Positions 1 through 11,112 of a stretch of 64,000 nt of DNA are shown here, in pieces. The stretch is from contig JAECYW010000003.1 in assembly GCA_023014335.1 (NCBI GenBank), positions 1,550,001 to 1,614,000 of the forward strand. The letters run 5' to 3'. This DNA comes from Galerina marginata. Taxonomy: Eukaryota > Basidiomycota > Agaricomycetes > Agaricales > Galerinaceae. How positions within the stretch are numbered: position 1 is the first letter of the stretch; each line of letters opens with the position of its first letter. Under the pieces are notes generated by a model that worked only from the letters and a program-made list of their open reading frames with translations, searched no databases and was not told the origin of the DNA. A program made the translations under genes and the position numbers.

Positions 1-3000
1 CGCTCAACGACGTCGTAGGCGAATGCGTCGGCGACCACGAGCCTCCCGACCCCCCCAACCCCAGCGCATCCTGATCAGATGGGAGATTAGAGCTGATAAC
101 GATACCCTGATTCGCACCCGGATTAGGGTTAGGAAACGCCAACATAGACGCAGCAGCCGAACCAGGAATCGACGCGGTCAGCGGTGTGTTGGGGTACGAC
201 AAGGACGCTGGGGTGTTGTGTCCGCTACCGCTGCCGTTTGTGACGAGACCGAGCCCCATGCGCTCGACGAACCCGCGGAAGCCTTTGCTCGATTTGGGGC
301 TTAGCGGCAGGGGTGGGGGCAGGCCGGAAGCGGACGGCAGGGCACCGAGGCTGGACATGCTCTTCAGACGCGGGCGTTGAGCGTCGGGTTGTAGGAGGTG
401 CAGCTGCTGCTGCTGCTGCTGCTGCTGTTGATGTTGCAGTTGGTAAGGAAGAGAGGACGGTTGCTGTTGACGTGGGAGGCCGTGCATCTGCACTTCAGAA
501 GGTCCAAGGGTCATCAATAACGCGTTCTCGACCCTGGCTACTTCTGGGACTGTCTTTGTGGAGCCAGATGTAGACGCAGACGCAGACGCGATAACGAGCT
601 CTTCCCGCTGCTGCTGCTGCTGATTGGCCTCAGCATCCATACCCATCCGCACCCTCGCCCACCTCTCCTCATGCGCCATCTCCCGCCTCACCCACTCCAT
701 CTCCATCTCCATCTCCGGGGTAACGTCTTCCCCACCCTGCACGACACCATAATCCTCCTCGTCCTCCTCTCCATCCCCATCCTCCTCCGTCGACGCCAAG
801 GACGAAGGTGTAGGTGGCACGCTGCCAGTACCATCGACCGCAATCAACGGCGGCTGGTACTGCTGCTGCTGCTGATACGGATACATCGCAGCAGGAGCAG
901 GCATCCGACTCGACGTCCGTGTCGGATAGACATACCCCGACCCCGGCTGCCCAGAGCGCAGCACAGACGCGGACGCAGACTTGACGAGCGCTGGACGGCG
1001 CGCGAGCGGTGCGCTGGTGCTGTTGTTGTTGTACACCGAACCCACATTGGAATTGGAAGCGGAAGAGGAGCCACCAAGACGGAGAAGGTCCGCAGCGGAG
1101 CTGGACCGGCCGCGCATCGTCGGGGCACCGCTAGCAGCACCGACACCGACCAAGCCCTCCGAAAACGCCTTGGCGAGGGGTAAAGCCACTCTGCCCTGCA
1201 GCGGCGCAGGCATAGGCGGCACCTCAGCAGGAGGCAACGCCCTCGTACGGGACACCGGCGAGCTGGGGACGCTCTTCGACGTTGATGCCCTTGGAGGAGG
1301 AGCAGCAGCAGCAGCAGCACCATCACGCTCCCAAACCCCACGCACGGCGCCCGCCACCTCCACGTCGTCCTCCATCTGCATCTGCTGTTGTTTCTGCTTC
1401 TGCTTGGGTTTTTGCTTCTGCTTCTGCGGACCGACGTCGACTTTGAGCTTGAGCGGTGGCAACCGGTTCGACATCAACTTCGGCGACGCAGGCTGCGGCT
1501 TGCCCTTGTGCGGGGGCGACGGCGTCCGCGTCTGCATCGCCAATCCATCCGCGTCCGCAGGAAGTGGTGGCAAAGGCGGCGACTCCCGATCCCTCTCCCG
1601 CCTCCGGCTGTCGACTATATGCGGCGAAGGCAGCAGCAGCGAGAGAATAGGCACACTCGGCACAGGCGGCGGCTGGTCCTCGCTCGTTGACGGCGACATT
1701 GATGACCCCGAAGACGCAGCAGCGTTGGGTGGAACGCCAGAGAGGCGGGAGATGAAGGACGCGAGACGGCCTCGTTTCTTCTCCTTCCCAGCTCCGTCTT
1801 TGTCCGATGCCCATCCGGGACTCAGACCCCCATTCTCCTTGTCACCACCGAACGACACAAAGCTCTTCCGCTTCTTATCCTTCTTCTCCCTCTCCCTCTC
1901 CTTCTCTTTACTATCCCGCTCCCTAGACCGTTCCTTCTCCTTGCCACCCTCCGCCCCATCCCCCATCGTAGAAGACGTCAAACTCCACCTCGACATCGAA
2001 CGCGCCATAGCCTTATGCGGCGTCCCCAGCGTATGTGGGTCAACAGCAAAATGCACCTCGGCGCTGGTCGTGCGTGCATGGTCAGAAGCAGAAGCAGAAG
2101 CAGAAGGTCGGTCGTTCTCCTGATCATACCCATACCCAGGCCCAGGACCGTCACCAGAAGCAGAAACAGGCGACCCAGAAACACCCACACGCGGAAACTC
2201 GACAGCGTCCATATCCAGCGGCATATGCATATGCATCCGGTCTCCCAACCCCAACCCGCGCAAAAAGTCCTCCGGGGTCATCTCTTCCTCTCCCTCTCCC
2301 TGTCTTTCTCCCGTCTCCTCTCCTCCGGCAAACACCATCCTCTCCTCCACCTCCACCTCCACCTCTTCTCCTCCTCCTTCAACCAAAGCCATCGGCACCC
2401 CATCAGCACCTATCAACCCCAACCCCAACCCAAGACCCAGATCAAGAGGCGGCGCAGGCGGAGGACGCGTCGGCTTCCTCCCCGCACCTGCGAGCGGGGG
2501 GAGGCGTAGAGGAACAGGGATGGACATGGGCTTGTTGAATTCGCGTTCAAGTTGGTTTTGGTTTGGGGGCTGTGCTGGTCCTTCCTCCTCCTCGACGTGC
2601 GGTTGTGGTTGTGGTTGAACGAGGATATCCCTCGACCCAGAACGCGAGTGTGTTTGGGCCTGAGACGGCGCGCGAGAATGCGTCCTCGAACTCGAACGGG
2701 CCTCCAACTGCGAGTTCGTCCTCGAATGGGTCCTCGAATGTGGCTGCGACGCGTTCGAGTGGTTCCTCCTATGCTTTTCTCCTTCCTTTTCTCTTTCCCT
2801 CTCCGACACAATCACCGAGCCCGAAGCGGGGTTGGCACTTGTATTGTTATTGTTATTGTTATGAGCAGCCGAGTACGAGTTAGAGCTCGTATGCACGCTC
2901 AACCCCAAATTCGAACTAGACCCCGACCCCGACCTTGACACCGAACCAGAACCAGAACGCGAATGGGCCTGTGCTTGTGCTTGTGCCAGCGGTTGGAACC

Positions 3001-6000
3001 TCGACACAGACGCGTCTCTCGAGTGGGACTGCGAAACCTCTCTCGAATGGGAAACTTCTCTCGAATGCGACCTCGAAGCAGAAACCGCAGCTGAAGCAGA
3101 GGCACCAGAAGACCCCGACGCGTCCCTCGAATGCGCGCCCGTTCCAGTCCCCGAACCTGTCCCAAATCCGAACCCAAAACCACTCCCAGAACCAGAACCA
3201 GGAGCAGAACCGGGAGCAGAACCAGGCCCGATATACACCTGCGACGACGAGCCGTATGGAGTTTGATACAGCGCGTGCGTTGTCGTTGCAGCAGCTGTTG
3301 TTGATGTAGTTGCTGCTGACGTTCCTGCTGCTGTCGATGCTGCTGCTGAGGCTGTCGTTGTGCTAGTCAAAGTAGTCGCAAAGTTCGCACTAGTTGCACT
3401 GGTCGCACTGGTCGCACCGGTCGCACTGGAGGTCACACTGGAGGAGGTCGCACTGGTCGCAGTGGTAGTGGTAGTGGTAGTAGCAACCAACCCCAAACCA
3501 AACCCAAACCCAACCTGGGAATACGCAGCCGTGAGAGGCGTGTTCGGCGGCGGCAAGGGTAGGGACAGGGGCAGGGGCGCGCCCGCCCTGTACCTTAGAC
3601 TGTGCAGAGTCTGTTGGCCCTGCTGTTGCCCTTGATGGAGGTGCAGGTGTTGTATATCTCCCGGATGCGGTTGCGGTTGCGCTTGTGGGGCCCGTTGCTG
3701 TTGATGCGTCGACACCGGCACGAGGTCGGGCATGGGCATGGGCACGAGGAGGTCGGTGCCGTCACCTCCAGCATGAGGCGCAGAAGCGAACGCATAATAA
3801 CCCCCATCCTCGACCTCGACCTCAGCCGCGAACGAGAGCGAGAATTCAGAGAGCGTAGCAGAAGGAGGGGGCGTCCTCAACTCCAACTCCAACAGGGTGC
3901 CTTCAACACCAGCAACTCCAAAAGTGATCGTCTCCTCCTCTCCCACCCCATCCTCCTCTGCTCCCTGCTCTCCTCCCACCTCTCCCACCTCTCCAACCTC
4001 GTCCGCTTCCGACAACTCTTCCGACTCGTCCTCCTCATCTTCACCACCAGCCCCCAACAAAAGCCGATCCAACCTCTCCCTCACCTCCTCCGAGTCGATG
4101 TACACAGCGTGCCTCACGCTCATGCTCATGCTCATTCCATCCCCACCCCCACCCCCACCCCCACTCCCACTGCCTCCTACACCCCCTCCTACACTCCCAC
4201 TCCCAGAGCTGGCGATGCTGTTCATAGGAACATGCCCCACCCCACCATGCGAAAAAGCAAAAGCCTGCTGAATCCCAACACTCCCCGCCCTCGACCTCGA
4301 CCTCGACCGCGATCCATTCCCGAGCCCAAGCCCAAGCCCAGAAACGACGGAGAGGGATACAGACGCGGCGCGGGATTGACGTCTTGTTGGGGGTGCGCTG
4401 GGGGGGAGGGGGGATGTTGGGATCGGTGTTGGTGGTTGTGTCTGGAGCTGCGTTTGGGTTTGGGTTTGCGTCTGCGTCTGGGCTTGCGTTTGGGCTTGCG
4501 TTTGGGTTTGACCCAAGCCCACCACCGTCGTTCCCGTGCTCACAGAGGACAACGAAGAAGCATGCAAAGCCTGCTCAGCTTCAACACCAACCTCTAACAA
4601 CCCCATCATACTCAAACTCGGCCTCCTCGAAAGGCTCTTGGTCAGATTAGCAAGCGAGGATTGTCTTGATGGCGGGGTGGTCAGACACGGGCTTTGGCCG
4701 GCGTCGTTGGGGGAGGAGATGGATGAGGCAGAAGCGGAAGCTAAAGACAGATTCGACGGCGTGCGCGCGTGTTGGTGCTGTCCACCTAGGCCGGTCTGCA
4801 CACCTGTCGGTCCAAGAGGGAGGTACACCCTCCGGGACACCGACACGCTCCTCTCATGCCCATGCCCATGCCCATGTGAGTGGGAAGAAGAAGAATGCGA
4901 CGACGTCGGGGAATGCTTCTTCCCCTCCTTCTCCCCAAGCCTTGAAATCCCCCCGCCGGCGACGTACACAGGAAAAGCAGCTGCCACAGCTGGAGGCGTA
5001 GCCAGCGCCGCCGCGTGTGTGGACGAGATCGAGATCGACGTTGAGGTGGAGGTGGATGTTGAGAAGGAGTGGGAGAGGGAGAGGGCTGTTGAGAGGGAGG
5101 AGAGGCGTGTTTGTGTGATTGCGGGGGAGGGTGGGTGGGGAGGTGTTGAAGGAGCTGGTTGGGTTTGGGCTTGAGATTGGGTGGGCGTTTGGGTTTGTGG
5201 GTGGGTGGGCGTTGGTGGTGGGCGGGGCGGGAGGGGCTACAGGGGATAAAAGACGATTTCAGCACGCGAGCTTTAAAACCAAGGGAAGGAAAAGGAAAGG
5301 AAACAGACCTTGTCTCTGCCTTCTAGTTGCCCCTGCGCGGTCGTAAAAGCAGCCCTCGACCTCGACCTCGACTTCGACCTCGACTTGGAGTGCGATCCCA
5401 TGCGCTTAACGCCCCCGCCCGCCCCGTCGTCCAGAGAGAACTCGTCGCCTGCCGGGAGCTCGCGGACGTAGTTTCTTGCGGGGAACCTCAGGGGGTCAGC
5501 GGTAGGGGTGTCGGCAGGACCAGCATCTGCGTCTGCATCGGTGTGGACGGGAAACCCGAGGAGAGGCGAGTCTGCGCGGTCAGCGTCGTCTGCCTCTGCG
5601 CTGGGGTCGGACGTCGAGGGGGACATGGAAGGCGCCAGTGTCAGGCGTAATCTCTCCTCCACCTCTTCGTCTGAGGTGAGATCAACATCACCATCACCAT
5701 CGACATCACCATCAACGTGAACATCAACAACACCACCCCTCTTCGCGCCGTCGGGCCCGAGCCCAAAGCCAAAATCGACGCTGTCAAAGGACGCGAAGCG
5801 GCATTGCTGCTCGAGCCACCGCTGGATGCGGCGGTCGCGCCCGTTGGACGCATCATAATCATGTTCGTGGGGATATTCGTGATCGTGCTCGTAGTTGTAG
5901 TCGTAGTCGTACTCGTCGCCGAGCCCGAGGTCGTCGAGGGATATTATCGACGGGGCGGGTGCTTTTCGCGCTCGTGTTTGCGTTTGCGGGTGCGGTTGGG

Positions 6001-6088
6001 ACTGCGGAACATAGGCCAAGGCAAACGCGGGCTGGGGCAGGGGCGGGGGAGAAGAAGGGGACGGAGAAGAGGAAGAAGCCATGGGCAT
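1..6088 (-). CDS. Giant low-complexity protein, C-terminus beyond the left edge
   Basis: Not recognised as any family. Two exons: 6088..5309 and 5236..1, joined by a 72-nt intron (5237-5308; donor GTCTGT, acceptor CTGTAG). The phase is 0 on both sides and the frame then stays open to the window edge, giving at least 2005 residues. The start could also be the ATG two codons downstream (MASSSS). The N-terminal exon is acidic (DEYDYDYNYEHDHEY, then DVHVDGDVDGDGDVD) and ends in an RS/KS-rich tract. The second exon is almost all low complexity: QT/QA repeats near 4440-4515, poly-Gly/Ser, A/T/S repeats at 3380-3490, SHSRE-type repeats around 3000-3100, a K/E/R block at 1850-1950, and Q runs near 630 and 405-440. 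One more ordered segment reads KEKKRGRLASFISRLSG (about 1735-1790). The protein is probably intrinsically disordered. Long shadow ORFs on the plus strand are a by-product of codon bias. Confidence 0.75.
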
Positions 6089-7303
6089 AGGCCTAGAATA
6101 GAGTTCGGTGCGGGTTTAGAGCTCTCGTGACCGGGAAGGGAGTGCGCGCGTGGAGGTGTTGGTGGGCGTGCGGACAAGTAGGAAGGAAGAGAATACGAGA
6201 AGGGAAGTGGGCGTGAGGAGGGGAAGGAACGGGAGCGCGCCGAGTCCTGTGTGGGTGGGTGGGTAGGAGGGGGGTGAAGAGTTTGGAGGCGCGCAATTTT
6301 GAGGGATGGAATGGAATGGACGGGAGGATAGCGTGCTTGCTTGCTTGGATGGGTGGGTGGGGTTGACGTGGAATGGAATGGAACGCTGTGGGGTGCACTC
6401 CAGTGTGCAAGTAACGTCGTTCTACTGAGACAGACGTGCGTCAGTCAGGAGTATGCGGGGGACGCAAGGGAAGAAATAGGAAATAGGACTATATGACGCG
6501 ACTTACTTGAATTTCTAGCAGGGCGAATGGAAAGTGAAAACAGCAGCAGCGCGTCCAAAATCCTCAAGACAGAGAGAAAGAGAAAAAAGATGAAGAGACC
6601 CAACTGGCTCACACCGCGTATTCAAAACCAAATGCGCATCGGGGGGGGCCTCCCAAAAAAATAAATCTTCCCACCGCCCGCACTCGCGCGGCCCTGCATC
6701 TCTGTCCTTCCTCACGATCGATCGTCCGGATCTACGCTAATCCCAAGGGAGCTCGGACTTACTTAACCGCGTATCGGGGTATTATGTAATACATGCTCGT
6801 ATTAGATAAGTTATTAAATAATGGCGTTTCGGTGAGGGGGTTGATTACGTATTGTAGGCTCGTCATTGTTTGGCTTTCAGCGAGCGCTCGAGACTCCATG
6901 GAGAACGTCGACGTCGACAATGGCAGACGACATTGCGTGCGTGCTTCTCTCCCCGCTCCGCTTGTCTGGGTTCTTGCAATTTGCGGACAGTGGTTGTCAT
7001 GTTCCTTCTCGACTTTAGCCCAGACCGAGAGCCCACTTCTTACTTCTCGATGAATGAATGGATCAGACGCCCGCCCGCCCAAACGCTCTGCGGACCGAGG
7101 ATGAAAATTTTCTCAACAATGTGGAGCTCAGCGCTCTTTTTTTTGCCCCACTGTGTCGCATCTCTCACTCGGCTCTCAGGCCTACGACAAAGCACTTGTA
7201 AGTTGCGCCAACCCATTGGCATAATCTGGAAATTTACGAGTGTTCGATACCCACTGCTTATCCTCCTCGCATTAACCGCGACCGATCACTGGCGGCACTG
7301 TTA
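6089..7303. other. Upstream region of the giant gene; no gene seen
   Basis: This holds the putative promoter and 5' UTR of the minus-strand giant gene (6089 to about 6500, G-rich on the plus strand with GGAATGGAATGG- and GGGTGGGTGG-type runs), followed by AT-richer sequence. Short ORFs on both strands have no recognisable domains or splice structure. I see no gene here. Confidence 0.5.
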
Positions 7304-8740
7304 ATGGATTTTAATTTTAATTTCAACAATGACTACTACTCGCTCGCTCGACGCTCTCGGACCTGGCAACAAATACATGCTCTTCTCGAACCTCGAACCT
7401 GGAATCTCGAACCTGGAATGCGCCCACTGAGCGAGGTCTAAGCGCCTTCCCGCTCAATTAAATCTAGGCCCACCCTCGACTGTACACAGCAAGACACGAA
7501 AAAAATTCTACTATCCCGTACGCTCTCCCGTGCCGTGGACTGACGACCTGCTTCAAAGCCTTTTCCCTTCCCCCCGCCTCACTCGGATTTTCGCCTACCG
7601 ATATCATACCTCCAGCGCACCTCGTCCCATTATAACATAACATAACACAATTCGAAGCCAAACGCCAATATTAATTGACTCCCTCCCACCCTAGCACCTC
7701 CGACGACGACGCGACATTCCCCGGTCCATTGGCACTGGGATCATAATTAAAATCCCACTCAAACTCCCAGCGCGTACCATAGGCGCTCTATATAACGTAT
7801 GCGTGGCTTTTCTTTTCTGAGAGTCCGCTCGGGCGATCTCTGGTATTTCCCAATCGGCTGCACTTACTCTACCGCGTGCCCTCTAACTTTTGATTTCAAC
7901 GAAGACTACTCGCTCGACGCTCTTGGACTTGGCAACAACAACAACAACAAAATACAGGCTCTAGATCTTCTGGAATGTGGAACTTGGAGTGTGGAATGTG
8001 GAATACACCCAGAGAGACTTAAGCGCCTCCCGCTCAATTAAATCTGGAGCCATTCGACCGATCCACAGCAAGAACGAAAACTACCCTACCAATACTCGAG
8101 TACTCCTCCCGCATGCTCATCTCGACTTATAATATAACCTGCTCCGTAACCCAATCTTCGCGGTGTTCCCTTGACGTTAAAGCACCCCGCGAAGCACCAG
8201 CCCATGCCATACATAGCATACAAATGTATTTAAGTCCACGACGACAACATTCATCCGAGCTGGTTTGGTGGTTCATTAATTACTATAACGCTGACTTTAA
8301 TTTCAACACCCCTACTCGCTCTCGCTCTCGCTCTTGGACCTGGCAACTGAAATTCAAGCGGACCATCCTCAGGGAACGTAAAAAGTACCGCAAAACTGCC
8401 AAATTATAATGAACGCCCTCGGCCAGCCCACTACACAGTACCGCACCTCCTCAGCCTTCAACTCCGCTCAACGCCGGCCTCCCTTGCCTTGCCTTCCCGA
8501 CCCACCCCACCTGCCTTTCTTCGCATATCACATCTACAGCGGCAATTCGTAACGAAAGGCTAATCATCACATAACATAACATACAACATTAATCGACCCC
8601 TCCCACTCGCCAGAACGCGTCGCGAAATTCCCCGATCCACTGGGATCATAATTAAAATCCCACCCAAACTCCCTCTTAAACTCCCGCATAGGGCATACCG
8701 TAGGCGCCCTAGATTATATAGCGTGGGCTCTCGAGAGTGG
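7304..8740. repeat. Diverged array of roughly 500-bp noncoding repeat units
   Basis: The same ordered blocks recur. Block A (pyrimidine-rich, containing ACTACTCGCTCGACGCTCT or variants) is at about 7304-7370, 7888-7938 and 8290-8347. Block B (CTCCCGCTCAATTAAATCT or close) is at about 7418-7502 and 8002-8081. Block C (CTGGGATCATAATTAAAAT followed by CCCAC and a TATA-like stretch) is at about 7726-7806 and 8637-8730. A run of CATAACATAACA precedes each C block. The units are strongly diverged, with indels. ORFs through them are not conserved between copies, so they look noncoding. They could be relics of a mobile element or duplicated promoter or UTR DNA. Confidence 0.6.
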
Positions 8741-8935
8741 GAGTCGGCACGAACGAGCTGCCCCTGGAAAAACACTACACTTATCAAACTTGCTCTACAT
8801 AATCTGACTGGAATGTTATATTAAATCTCGTCATTCCCTAGAAGCATACCTTGATTCATCTATATCACCATGGCTATGGGTATGGGTATAACTTACTTAC
8901 TTGCTATCCGCCCCTAGCCCTATCTCCCCCGGCTT

Positions 8936-8969
8936 TATGATAGATGTTGGACGTTGACAGTCTATCATA
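8936..8969. repeat. Short inverted repeat
   Basis: TATGATAGA and its reverse complement TCTATCATA flank a spacer of about 16 nt. It could form a small hairpin or be a palindromic protein-binding site. Its function is unknown. Confidence 0.4.
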
Positions 8970-9938
8970 CCCTCTGTAAGTAAGTCAAGGAAGAAGGAAG
9001 AGGAAGATCGGACCGCGTCCTCAACGTCGTGCATCCCTGCTCAGCGCTCAGTGCTGAAGCTTAATACTTGTGCCGCCTGGCATCTCCCGTTTAACTTTCA
9101 GGGATTTCAGGGAATACGAAGAACCAGATAACATACGAACGCGTCTATCGACTTGTTTTTATCCTTATCCGACTCGAGGACTCGGCTTACGAAGTTACAG
9201 TATGGTTGTTCTCGTCCCATGTTCAGGTGTGTTTCGACTCGGATTCAGCCACGAACGCTCGAACTTCGGAGCACCACTGCCAATTTGAACGCCAGTCAGA
9301 ACTGAGTACGACACTGGTACTTGTACTGAGTACTACTGGCACTGCGCGACTCCATATCGCTGTCACCGCCACCCGCGGCCGCCACCGCTGAGGCTAACGC
9401 TCGCGATTTACTACTTACTAGATAGTGCACATCCGGTATACTTACGGCGAGCATTGAAATGCTCCGCAACTTCGCAAGGTACTTTTGTATTATAGTAAGT
9501 AAACCCCAAATCACCGGTACCAATATCATAACAGATCGAGTGCCTCCTCACTGAGTCCTCAGTAATCTCATCTGAATCTATGATATGGCAAGACCTCCCG
9601 TCTAATTTCAATGATACTATCAAACTATGATCATCTCCATCTCGTGAGCTCTAGAATTTAGATCTGACGCGTCCTCGTCGAATCTACAATCGACCTTCTG
9701 AATCCCGACACATTTGGAACGGGCGATGCATAAATAGGACTCAGCAAGACTCAAGTTAATCCCCCCGCGCCTCTATCCCGCCTCCCCACATGTGCATGTG
9801 CACCCCGTTTATGTATATCGTGCATCATCAACAAGGAACCACGCTACCTTTAGCGCTCGGGATTTATCTGGCTAGACCCAAGGCAAAGGCCGCCGTGTCC
9901 ACCCTCGCCCACCTCGCGTCGCGTGAGCGCTTACTGGA

Positions 9939-9993
9939 TCGTGATATCTGAGTTTATGATATCACGAGATTGCTGCTGTCAATGATATCACGA
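9939..9993. repeat. Three copies of GATATCACGA, two as an inverted pair
   Basis: TCGTGATATC at 9939-9948 faces GATATCACGA at 9958-9967, a perfect 10-bp inverted repeat with a 9-nt spacer. A third direct copy follows at 9984-9993. The clustering suggests a binding-site cluster or a decayed palindromic element. No adjacent gene explains it. Confidence 0.5.
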
Positions 9994-10950
9994 TTCGGAT
10001 TCGGATTGCTGCGAAATTCAAATCGGGGTGAGCTAAGTATTTGATTTGAAATAGGATAACGGATAACATACGAAATATATATACTCGTACAGATCCTCCC
10101 CGCCGCCCGAGCGCTGCGCCACATACGGTAACTAATTTAAATTCTTATCGCGCTATGATAGAGAAGATAATCGAATCTGCCAATCCCATGCACCACATCA
10201 GGTCACATATCATATGGTAAGAGGTTAACCACCACCATCGTCATCTACACCATCATATCACCACCAATTGCAAATTACCATTACCAATGTGGAGATCCGC
10301 GTATGTGTGATCGTGTAGGTCCCACAAGCTGGGCAGCGGAAGGGTGGGAGCTGTTCGTCTGGTTTGGGAGGAGGCGGGATGGCGGGGGAGTCAAGGATGA
10401 TCCGAATTCGGAACGGCACGGGTGACGGGGTTATGTCATCGAGTTCAAGGCGGCGGGGCCGACAGTTTGCAGTGCCTCCGCCCGGCGCCTCAACTCTCTC
10501 CAGCACGATCATGATCACCGCTTGTCCCTCCCTCCCTCCGCATTCCTTGACTGTTTATGCCTCCGTAAATTCATGTTACTGCTAAACGCTAAGCAGTCAT
10601 GCATCCATACCTTACAAAGCCGTATCGTAATGGTGGTCGACTCAAACGGTCGTTCATCCGAGTGGATCCGGACCCGCGATTCCAGCGCCAGTGCTAACCC
10701 GCTCAGCTTCTCCTCGCAACCGTAGATCAGCCTCAGGTGCTGTCGCACCGCTCAGGCTGGTTACAGCGTACCGTTTCACCCACCTCCGACGTGTCTTCGG
10801 AACTGAGATAGACCACCTCTAAACTCGAAAAGGACAAGCATCAGTGTCGCCGACCCGGCATACCCGGCGTATCATCCCCCTGCTTCAACCTATACTTGCC
10901 CACTCTCTCGAAAACTTCCATGAACGTGTCTGAACCGTATGAGGAACACC

Positions 10951-11112
10951 CTTAGCTATCTGGGCTGTCTTGAATACCATCTTAATCAAGCTATTTTTTC
11001 TTGCAGTCATTGCAGGAACTCAGCCCTGGACGCCGGCATCGACTTAGCTATCTGGGCTGTCTCGAATATCATCTTAACCAAGTTTTTTTTTGTTGCAGTC
11101 ATTGCAGGAACA
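10951..11112. repeat. Tandem pair of 69-70-bp direct repeats
   Basis: Copy 1 (10951-11019) and copy 2 (11043-11112), offset 92 nt, both begin CTTAGCTATCTGGGCTGTCT and end TGCAGTCATTGCAGGAAC. Inside each is a T-rich tract followed by TTGCAG, which resembles a duplicated intron 3' end (branch region, polypyrimidine tract, AG). No gene with which this could splice was identified. Confidence 0.65.

Larger units (their letters stand above)
8741..10950. other. Gene-poor sequence with short palindromes
   Basis: There is no convincing gene. Two short inverted repeats lie inside and are listed separately (8936-8969 and 9939-9993). ORFs such as those near 10258-10585 are present on both strands, are not conserved in frame with splice signals, and carry no recognised motif. 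Confidence 0.4.

Noticed and set aside
981..2123. 380-codon plus-strand ORF, Cys/Leu/Ser-rich
   Set aside because: It lies opposite the minus-strand giant gene, whose frame is open across the entire region and joins a clean upstream exon. The plus ORF is a shadow of biased repeats.
3602..4597. 331-codon plus-strand ORF with Arg/Leu repeats
   Set aside because: Shadow of QT/QA and Gly/Ser repeats in the minus-strand gene. It has no start context or splice partners.
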